A stretch of DNA of 6,640 bases from Sulfurospirillum arcachonense (lineage in GTDB: Bacteria; Campylobacterota; Campylobacteria; Campylobacterales; Sulfurospirillaceae). Location: the NCBI GenBank assembly GCA_015662785.1, contig DQTM01000049.1, forward strand, positions 1 to 6,640. The letters run 5' to 3'. The notes under the pieces are model-generated. The model was not told the DNA's origin. It ran no database searches and saw nothing but the letters and a program-made list of their open reading frames with translations. Both the position numbers and the translations under genes were made by a program. Below, piece by piece: positions 1-4,739 of this stretch. How positions within the stretch are numbered: the first letter of the stretch is position 1; every line of letters begins with the position of its first letter.

Positions 1-1
1 C

Positions 2-463
2 ACTGATGCTGAACAAGTAAAAGAAGTATTAGTTGTGATTGCAGACATTGCAGACCAAACAAATCTTCTTGCACTAAATGCTGCGATTGAAGCTGCAAGA
101 GCAGGAGAACATGGACGTGGATTTGCCGTAGTAGCAGATGAAGTAAGAAAACTTGCAGAACGTACACAAAAAAGCCTAGGAGAGATCAATGCAACTATAT
201 TAGCTGAGACTTCGAGTGAAGTAGAGCATGAGATAGACCAAAGCGTAGACAATATGCAAGAAGCTATAGTTGACATAGAAAATATCATAAATGGCTATGT
301 AAAAAATGCAGATGCAACTAAAACTATCATGACAGAGATAGAAGAGATCAATCAACTCTCAAGTGATAATGCTAGAAGTGTAGAAGAGATAGCAAGTGCA
401 AGTGACCATATGTCACAAATGTCTGTTAAACTTACCAATTTACTAGACCAATACAAATCATAA
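2..463 (+). CDS. Methyl-accepting chemotaxis protein, C-terminal signalling part (5' end outside window)
   Basis: This is the cytoplasmic end of a chemoreceptor, the part that forms a coiled-coil hairpin and controls CheA through CheW at the inner membrane. The frame is open from base 2 and ends in TAA at 461-463, giving 153 visible residues. The highly conserved hairpin tip (DQTNLLALNAAIEAARAGEH, then GRGFAVVADEVRKLAERT) is unmistakable, and the returning helix ends with the family-typical NARSVEEIASASDHM segment. The sensor and membrane parts lie upstream of the window. No CheR-tethering pentapeptide is present at the C-terminus. The GTG at 35 is an internal valine, not a start. Between INATI (about 185-199) and LAETSSEVE (from about 200), roughly 23 residues present in related Campylobacterota receptors seem to be missing. 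That is not a whole number of heptads, so the receptor may be defective or the assembly collapsed. The family call is certain; the deletion rests on remembered homologues. Confidence 0.95.
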   Translation, partial: TDAEQVKEVLVVIADIADQTNLLALNAAIEAARAGEHGRGFAVVADEVRKLAERTQKSLGEINATILAETSSEVEHEIDQSVDNMQEAIVDIENIINGYVKNADATKTIMTEIEEINQLSSDNARSVEEIASASDHMSQMSVKLTNLLDQYKS

Positions 464-473
464 TACCTTACAT

Positions 474-520
474 GTAGAGATAGTTACTCTTTTAACTATC
501 TCTACTATTTACTTATTTTA
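474..520 (+). terminator. Hairpin terminator after the chemoreceptor gene
   Basis: A perfect 13-bp inverted repeat (474-486 with 493-505) encloses a 6-base loop. It starts 10 bases after the chemoreceptor stop and is followed by a T-rich but interrupted tail (506-519). The position and the perfect stem suit a Rho-independent terminator, although the stem is AT-rich and the T tract is broken by A and C. Because the arms are symmetric it could also act in the other direction or protect the 3' end of the mRNA. Confidence 0.7.
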
Positions 521-524
521 TGTT
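519..524 (+). promoter_or_regulatory. Possible -10 element for the histidine kinase gene
   Basis: TATGTT lies 31 bases before the GTG start, in a T-rich run (506-520) like the -35-less promoters common in Campylobacterota. It overlaps the tail of the upstream terminator. No good -35 is visible and the match is weak; TAAACT at 524-529 is an alternative. The preceding hairpin suggests the kinase needs its own promoter, which is the main reason to propose one here. Confidence 0.3.
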
Positions 525-555
525 AAACTAATCAAAATTAACAAAATGGATACTT

Positions 556-2220
556 GTGAGTAAAAAAATATATAAGCTAAGTGATATAGAAAAAATACTA
601 ACTTACACTCCTCCTATTTTTCTTTTACTTTTGACAGCTATCTCTATTTTTATAACATTCTTAGTCATAGAACGTCAACAAAACAATAAAATAGCACTAA
701 CAGATCAAGAATTAAAGTTTTTTTATCAAAAACAGTTAGATGACTACATAGAAGATACTCACCAAAAAATAAAAATCCGCCTAAGCAAAGCTCAACAAGA
801 GTTGCAAAAAAGTGTCCATTTACTCAAAGGGGTCTATGCTACTACTAGGTACAAAGGGTTAACGTCTCATCTTAAAGAGATAGAAGAGAAAGATAACATA
901 CTCTTTGTTATTTTTGATAAAGACCTAAAAATTTATCATGGTGAAAAAATAGCTAAAAATATACAAAGACTTATATTTAATAAGAAAAAAGATAAAAAAT
1001 ATCTCGATTTAACACTACTATATATCTCCTCACAAGGCATAGATTCATCCTTCTCCTGGAGAGATGATCACGATAAAACCATACAACTAAGTTATTTTGA
1101 CATAACAGAAGACGGAGAACTTTACATTGGTGCTTTCTCTTTAGTTGACAGCATAAGGAACTTGACACTAGATGAATATATACGCTCCATTAACAATACT
1201 CCAAGTGATACAACGAGAGGATACTATTTTTGGATATATGATTATGCTAAAAGAAACTCATTTAACATAGATAACAAAGAAAACTGGGAAATAGCTACCT
1301 CATTTAAAGCTCATGACCACTATCGTAACCTTATAAAATACCAACTACACATAGGAATAACGCCCAATCCAAAAGCGATTGAAAAAAATATAGAACTTAT
1401 AAAGAATGAGTACCGAGTAAAAACAAGATTTAGTTTTTTTATTATTTTCCTTCTTTCACTACTACTACTAACATTTACCACTCTTTTCTCAAGTTTTATT
1501 AAAAAAAGGTTCTCTATCTATAACAACCAACTCGAAGCATTAGTTCAAGAAGAGGTAGAAAAAAACGAAGAGAAGCAAAAACTTCTTATACAGCAAAATA
1601 GACTTGCTGCCATGGGAGAGATGATAGGCTCGATAGCTCATCAATGGCGACAACCTCTTAACAATATCTCTCTTATAGTTCACTTCATAAAAGACAATAT
1701 TAAAGAGCAGACTTTTGATAGTTTTTTCACGCGGGCAAAAGAGCAGATAGAGTATATGTCCCAGACCATAGATGACTTTAGAGATTTTCATAAACCATCA
1801 AAAAACAGTGAACCATTTGATGTAAAAGAAGCAATAAAATCAGCTATTTCTATTCTTCACGTCGGACAAAATATAACTATAAATCTACATGGAATTCATC
1901 TTTATATTGATAGTTATAAAAATGAATTCCAACAAGCCATACTAAACATACTCTCCAATGCAAAAGATGCCATAGGGCAAGAAGATGGTGTTATAGAGGT
2001 GGAAGTCAGTGAAGAAAAAATAACAGTTCACAATAGTGGAAGGGAAGTAAGCAAAGAGGTATTAGAGAAGATGTTTGAACCATACTTCACAACAAAAAGC
2101 GATAAAAAAGGAACAGGAATAGGTCTATATATGACAAAAGCCATCATTGAAGACAGCATGGGTGGAGAAATCTATGTTACAAGTGATAAGGATGGTATAA
2201 CTTTTACCATCCTGTTATAA
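556..2220 (+). CDS. Membrane sensor histidine kinase with periplasmic Cache-like domain
   Basis: A 554-residue inner-membrane sensor kinase. Residues 19-38 form the first membrane helix and 292-315 the second. The roughly 250 residues between them are periplasmic and look like a Cache-type ligand-binding domain (segments such as NILFVIFDKDLKI and GYYFWIYDY). A charged coiled coil (about 316-350) leads straight into the H-box GSIAHQWRQPLNN with phospho-acceptor His362; no HAMP or PAS domain is seen between. The ATPase part has an N-box (Asn464, Asn468, Asp471), an FEPYFTT F-box (507-513) and a GTGIGLYM G2 box (519-526). The G1 box reads NSGREV (493-498) where DNGGGI-like sequence is usual, so the adenine-contacting Asp is Asn. 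The start is GTG with only a weak GGA at 548-550. The likely partner is the OmpR-type regulator at 2835, separated from it by one antisense gene. The class is certain; the ligand is unknown, and a solute handled by the downstream TRAP transporter is an inference. Confidence 0.92.
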   Translation: MSKKIYKLSDIEKILTYTPPIFLLLLTAISIFITFLVIERQQNNKIALTDQELKFFYQKQLDDYIEDTHQKIKIRLSKAQQELQKSVHLLKGVYATTRYKGLTSHLKEIEEKDNILFVIFDKDLKIYHGEKIAKNIQRLIFNKKKDKKYLDLTLLYISSQGIDSSFSWRDDHDKTIQLSYFDITEDGELYIGAFSLVDSIRNLTLDEYIRSINNTPSDTTRGYYFWIYDYAKRNSFNIDNKENWEIATSFKAHDHYRNLIKYQLHIGITPNPKAIEKNIELIKNEYRVKTRFSFFIIFLLSLLLLTFTTLFSSFIKKRFSIYNNQLEALVQEEVEKNEEKQKLLIQQNRLAAMGEMIGSIAHQWRQPLNNISLIVHFIKDNIKEQTFDSFFTRAKEQIEYMSQTIDDFRDFHKPSKNSEPFDVKEAIKSAISILHVGQNITINLHGIHLYIDSYKNEFQQAILNILSNAKDAIGQEDGVIEVEVSEEKITVHNSGREVSKEVLEKMFEPYFTTKSDKKGTGIGLYMTKAIIEDSMGGEIYVTSDKDGITFTILL

Positions 2221-2221
2221 T

Positions 2222-2668
2222 TTACTTATTAGCTAAACTCTCTTCAAGCATACTACTTAGAGAACTAAATACTTCTTTACTCTCGTCTTCCATCTGAATA
2301 AAATTTGCAATTAAGTCATCTTTTTCTGCTAGTAGATTAGTTGTTGTACTCCTTAAGTAGTTAACTGAAGATATAACACTATTGTGAAGTTTTTGATGTG
2401 GAATATCGAACTGTGCATAACCTTTGGTTGTTCCAAATGCCTCTTCACCTTTCTGAATCTTGTCCCAAAGAAGTTTAAAAACTACTTTTGGCATATCTCT
2501 ATGACGTAGTATATTGTGAGGGGCACCTATAAGCTCATCTTCACTATAACCTGAAATTTCTATAAATGTCTCATTACCATATGTTATATTGCCTTTTGTA
2601 TCTGTTTTAGAGACAATAAACATATCTTCACTAAAGGTAATCTCATTACCTTTTACCGTTATACTCAT
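2222..2668 (-). CDS. Small PAS/CZB chimeric protein, probable deletion remnant of a larger chemoreceptor-type protein
   Basis: A predicted soluble protein of 148 residues. Residues 10-73 match the first half of an Aer-like PAS domain (SKTDTKGNITYGNETF, SGYSEDELIGAPHNILRH, then DMPKVVFKLLWDKI). The second half of that fold, normally a KDGxxYWVxANxxP stretch, is absent. From about residue 74 (GEEAFG) the sequence instead resembles the last half of a chemoreceptor zinc-binding domain: FGTTKGYAQFDIPHQKLH with the paired histidines His91 and His95, then the closing helix DDLIANFIQMEDESKEVF. The N-terminal CZB histidine and the zinc-binding cysteine are missing, so normal zinc binding is unlikely. 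The ATG at 2668 was chosen because a strong GGAGG (2678-2674) sits 5 bases upstream; in-frame ATGs further upstream, out to 2722, lack such a site. It is convergent with the kinase and divergent from the regulator. Whether it is functional or a decayed fusion cannot be told here. Confidence 0.8.
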   Translation of the reverse strand: MSITVKGNEITFSEDMFIVSKTDTKGNITYGNETFIEISGYSEDELIGAPHNILRHRDMPKVVFKLLWDKIQKGEEAFGTTKGYAQFDIPHQKLHNSVISSVNYLRSTTTNLLAEKDDLIANFIQMEDESKEVFSSLSSMLEESLANK

Positions 2669-2673
2669 ATTTT

Positions 2674-2678
2674 CCTCC
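2674..2678 (-). promoter_or_regulatory. Strong ribosome binding site that sets the PAS/CZB start
   Basis: On the minus strand GGAGG is followed by AAAAT and then the ATG at 2668, a 5-base spacing. This is the best Shine-Dalgarno match in the window and decides the start codon. A well-kept translation signal argues that the short chimeric gene is still expressed. Confidence 0.75.
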
Positions 2679-2745
2679 ATTTTCAAACCCATTAGTTTAC
2701 AACAATAAATATATAAAAACAATTTTTTATCAAAAAGTTACACTT

Positions 2746-2761
2746 TGACACAAATATGTCA
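2746..2761. repeat. Inverted repeat TGACA-N6-TGTCA in the divergent intergenic region
   Basis: TGACA at 2746-2750 and TGTCA at 2757-2761 form a short symmetric site, 16 bp in all, between the divergently transcribed PAS/CZB and response regulator genes. The size suits a dimeric regulator half-site pair, but no known operator is recognised and a short palindrome can arise by chance. Confidence 0.35.
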
Positions 2762-2801
2762 TTTTAATGCTACTTTTAGGGCTTTTTTACACTATTTTAT
2801 T

Positions 2802-2807
2802 TATAAT
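2802..2807 (+). promoter_or_regulatory. -10 element of the response regulator promoter
   Basis: A consensus TATAAT lies 27 bases before the chosen ATG at 2835. Upstream are T-runs at roughly helical intervals (TTTT at 2773, TTTTTT at 2783, TTTT at 2794), a pattern described for housekeeping promoters of Campylobacter and relatives that lack a clear -35. Transcription would start near 2813-2815, leaving a leader of about 20 bases with an AAGG ribosome site at 2825-2828. Confidence 0.6.
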
Positions 2808-2834
2808 AAATCAATTAAATTAACAAGGTACAGC

Positions 2835-3530
2835 ATGTTACAATTTTCTACAAGAGTACTTTTAGCAGAAGACGAATCAGTAGCTCGTGAAATACTTGGT
2901 TTTTATCTCAATACAATTTTTGATGAAGTCGTTGTGGTTGAAGATGGGCTAAAAGGATTAAATCTATATAAAAAAGCCATCAAGGAAAATAAAAACTTTG
3001 ACTTAGTTTTAACAGATATAAAAATGCCAAACATGAACGGCATTGAGATGTTAGAAAACATATATAGCCTCAATAAAAACCAAAAATTCATTATTGTATC
3101 TGCATATAAAGATGAAGAAATGCTACTTAAATCAATAGATTTAAAAGTCTTAGGCTACTTCGTTAAACCCCTCAATGTAGACAACATTATGGAACTATTA
3201 ATAAAAGCAAAAGATGAAGTCTTAGAAGATAAGAAAAATGCTAACGGCATAATAAAAATAAATGAAATATATACATATCATATGCAATCAAAACTATTAT
3301 ATGAAAATAACAGTTTAGTAAAACTGTCAAAAAAAGAGACTTTAGCCTTGAATCTTTTGATGCAAAATAGAGGACAAATAACTGAGATAGCTACATTTAA
3401 AAAAGTTATTTGGCAAGATAAAGAAACCCTTGACGCTACATTTAGAACAGTCATAAAAAGACTCAAAGATAAAATTAAAACCAAAGATTTTATAACTTCT
3501 AGAAAAGGCCAGGGATATATAGTAGAGTAA
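2835..3530 (+). CDS. OmpR-family two-component response regulator
   Basis: A cytoplasmic DNA-binding response regulator of 231 residues, the usual length for the family. Receiver domain (about 1-125): acidic pocket Glu12/Asp13, phospho-acceptor Asp61 in LTDIKMPNMNG, the Ser89 switch residue in IIVSAY and Lys111 in FVKPLN, so all key positions are intact. The C-terminal winged helix (about 139-231) holds LSKKETLALNLLMQNRGQI, a recognition-helix region DATFRTVIKRLKDKI, and the closing wing SRKGQGYIVE. The start is ATG 2835 because AAGG lies 6 bases upstream and a TATAAT promoter just before it; a longer frame back to 2745 would place that promoter inside the gene. It probably takes phosphate from the Cache kinase at 556-2220. 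It sits directly upstream of the TRAP-TAXI genes, in whose promoter a tandem AACTT array fits its family's binding mode. That target assignment is an inference. Confidence 0.93.
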   Translation: MLQFSTRVLLAEDESVAREILGFYLNTIFDEVVVVEDGLKGLNLYKKAIKENKNFDLVLTDIKMPNMNGIEMLENIYSLNKNQKFIIVSAYKDEEMLLKSIDLKVLGYFVKPLNVDNIMELLIKAKDEVLEDKKNANGIIKINEIYTYHMQSKLLYENNSLVKLSKKETLALNLLMQNRGQITEIATFKKVIWQDKETLDATFRTVIKRLKDKIKTKDFITSRKGQGYIVE

Positions 3531-3555
3531 AAAAGTAACATATCAAAATTATTTT

Positions 3556-3596
3556 CAACTTTTTTAAAACTTAATTGAAACTTTTTTTGAAACTTT
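3556..3596 (+). promoter_or_regulatory. Tandem AACTT operator, probable binding site of the adjacent OmpR-type regulator
   Basis: Four AACTT boxes begin at 3557, 3568, 3579 and 3591, spaced 11, 11 and 12 bp, so they lie on one face of the helix. The last two belong to a larger exact repeat, TTGAAACTTT at 3575-3584 and 3587-3596. OmpR/PhoB-type regulators typically bind head-to-tail direct repeats of about 10-11 bp next to the -10 element, where they stand in for a weak -35. Here the array ends 5 bases before TATGAT. The repeats are seen directly; the identity of the bound protein is inferred from gene order. Confidence 0.6.
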
Positions 3597-3600
3597 AGGT

Positions 3601-3606
3601 TATGAT
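3601..3606 (+). promoter_or_regulatory. -10 element of the TRAP-TAXI operon promoter
   Basis: TATGAT is one base off the TATAAT consensus and lies 30 bases before the TAXI ATG. The nearest TTGAAA sequences are 20 bases upstream (3575-3580) and 8 bases upstream (3587-3592), neither at the usual 16-18 base distance. The promoter therefore looks dependent on an activator bound at the AACTT array. The start would be near 3612-3614. Confidence 0.55.
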
Positions 3607-3636
3607 GACTTTATCAAAAAACTTAAAGGGGTCAAT

Positions 3637-4656
3637 ATGAATACAACTAGTTTACTAAAAAAGGTTTTAGTTACGTCAGCTCTCACGACAGCTCTTATCA
3701 CAGGTGCAAATGCTGCTAAAAAAGAGCAAAAATATATCATTGCAACTGCAAGTACAGGTGGAACTTACTACCCTGTTGGAGTTGGTATAGCGACTATTGC
3801 AAGTCTAAAGCTTGCAAAAAAACACAAAATGACATTCTCAGCTATCACAAGTGCTGGTAGTGGTGAAAATGTAGATATGATTGATAAAGGCGAAGTTGAC
3901 TTTGCAATCCTACAAGGTCTATTTGGTTCTATGGCATGGCAAGGAAAAGCTAAGTATGAAGGAAAGCCAAGAAAAAATCTTCGTTCAGTAAGTATGTTAT
4001 GGCAAAATGTTGAGCAATTCGTTGTTTACAACAAGATAGCTACTACTGGTAACATCATGGATATGAAAAATCTATATGGTAAAAAGTTTTCTATAGGAAA
4101 AAGAAACTCAGGAACAAGAGTATCTGGACAAACTATACTCAGTGCGTTAGGTATCGATTACGCTAAGATGAATCTACAATTTTTAGGTTATGGACCAAGT
4201 GCCACTTCACTTCAAGATAGAAAGATAGATGGTATGAATATCCCATCAGGTACTCCAACAAGTGCTATCACAAATGCTTATGCAACAATAGGTGCTGATA
4301 ACATCAAACACCTAGAGTTTAGTGATGCTGATGTTAAAAAAATTAGCTCTGCTTATCCAGTATGGACAAGATATGTTATAAAAGCTGGAACTTATCCAGG
4401 ACAAAAAAGTGATATTAAAACTATTGCTCAACCAAACCTACTAGTTGTTACAAAAGATACTCCATTAGAGACTGTATATCTTTTAACAAAAACTATGTAT
4501 GAGAACCTACCTTTCCTAAACACTGTTCATAAAGCAACAAAAGTTATGAATATAAAAAGTGCGATTGCAGGTCTTCCTATGCCTCTTCACCCAGGTGCTG
4601 CAAAGTACTATAAAGAACAAGGTATAGACATCCCTGATAGACTTATAGCAAAATAA
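3637..4656 (+). CDS. TRAP transporter periplasmic solute-binding protein, TAXI family
   Basis: The extracytoplasmic binding subunit of a TRAP transporter, which captures a solute in the periplasm and delivers it to the membrane permease for ion-driven import. At 339 residues it has the usual length. Residues 1-26 are a Sec signal peptide (LLKK, then a hydrophobic core ending ANA) with cleavage likely after Ala26. Family marks include the N-terminal ATASTGGTYYPVG (36-48), SAGSGENVDMIDKGEVDFAILQ, and a second lobe with GKKFSIGKRNSGTRVSG. An AAGGGG ribosome site (3626-3631) lies 5 bases before the ATG. The permease follows 83 bases downstream, and an OmpR-type regulator gene lies just upstream with a tandem operator between. 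Characterised TAXI proteins bind glutamate-type or 2-oxoglutarate-type ligands, but the substrate here cannot be read from the sequence. Confidence 0.95.
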   Translation: MNTTSLLKKVLVTSALTTALITGANAAKKEQKYIIATASTGGTYYPVGVGIATIASLKLAKKHKMTFSAITSAGSGENVDMIDKGEVDFAILQGLFGSMAWQGKAKYEGKPRKNLRSVSMLWQNVEQFVVYNKIATTGNIMDMKNLYGKKFSIGKRNSGTRVSGQTILSALGIDYAKMNLQFLGYGPSATSLQDRKIDGMNIPSGTPTSAITNAYATIGADNIKHLEFSDADVKKISSAYPVWTRYVIKAGTYPGQKSDIKTIAQPNLLVVTKDTPLETVYLLTKTMYENLPFLNTVHKATKVMNIKSAIAGLPMPLHPGAAKYYKEQGIDIPDRLIAK

Positions 4657-4661
4657 GCCTC

Positions 4662-4685
4662 AACCATCCACGAATGTGGGTGGTT
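4662..4685 (+). promoter_or_regulatory. First hairpin in the TAXI-permease spacer
   Basis: Arms 4662-4671 and 4676-4685 form a 10-bp stem with one U-G wobble around a GAAU loop, beginning 5 bases after the TAXI stop. It is the most GC-rich structure in the window. No T tract follows directly, so it looks more like a 3'-end stabiliser or partial attenuator than a full terminator. Confidence 0.55.
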
Positions 4686-4716
4686 TATATCTGCTTTTTA
4701 TGTAAGGCAGATATAA
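4685..4716 (+). promoter_or_regulatory. Second hairpin in the TAXI-permease spacer
   Basis: Arms 4685-4697 and 4704-4716 pair over 13 bp (one T-G wobble) around a 6-base loop; ten of these pairs are an exact inverted repeat (4685-4694 with 4707-4716). It abuts the first hairpin and ends 10 bases before the permease ribosome site at 4726. The stacked pair would allow more binding protein than permease from one transcript, as is usual for such transporters; this role is inferred. Confidence 0.55.
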
Positions 4717-4739
4717 GCTACATGTAAAGGATAAATTCA

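Noticed and set aside
189..320. Nine-base direct repeat ATGCAACTA at 189-197 and 312-320 in the receptor gene, as a possible deletion scar
   Set aside because: The second copy does not lie at the suspected junction, and similar short repeats are expected in repetitive coiled-coil coding sequence.
35..463. A complete small protein starting at GTG 35
   Set aside because: The frame is open to base 2 and the codons before 35 continue the receptor helix; it is the tail of a longer gene.
546..563. Five-codon upstream ORF (ATG at 546, TAA at 561) overlapping the kinase GTG start
   Set aside because: No ribosome site stands before it and such short ORFs are common by chance; no regulatory role can be supported.
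977..1168. Minus-strand open frame inside the kinase gene
   Set aside because: It is a by-product of the kinase coding sequence with no recognisable domain or ribosome site. The same holds for frames at 1540-1791, 2903-3091, 3278-3541 and 5273-5503.
2669..2722. N-terminal extension of the PAS/CZB protein to an ATG at 2722
   Set aside because: The GGAGG at 2678-2674 points clearly to the ATG at 2668.
2745..2834. N-terminal extension of the response regulator
   Set aside because: The extra residues do not resemble a receiver domain, the region holds the TATAAT promoter, and the ATG at 2835 has a well-placed AAGG.
3550..3600. Rho-independent terminator after the response regulator (TTTCAA at 3553 with TTGAAA at 3575)
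   Set aside because: The stem is only 6 bp with a long loop and is better explained by the direct-repeat array; read-through from the regulator into the TAXI gene remains possible.
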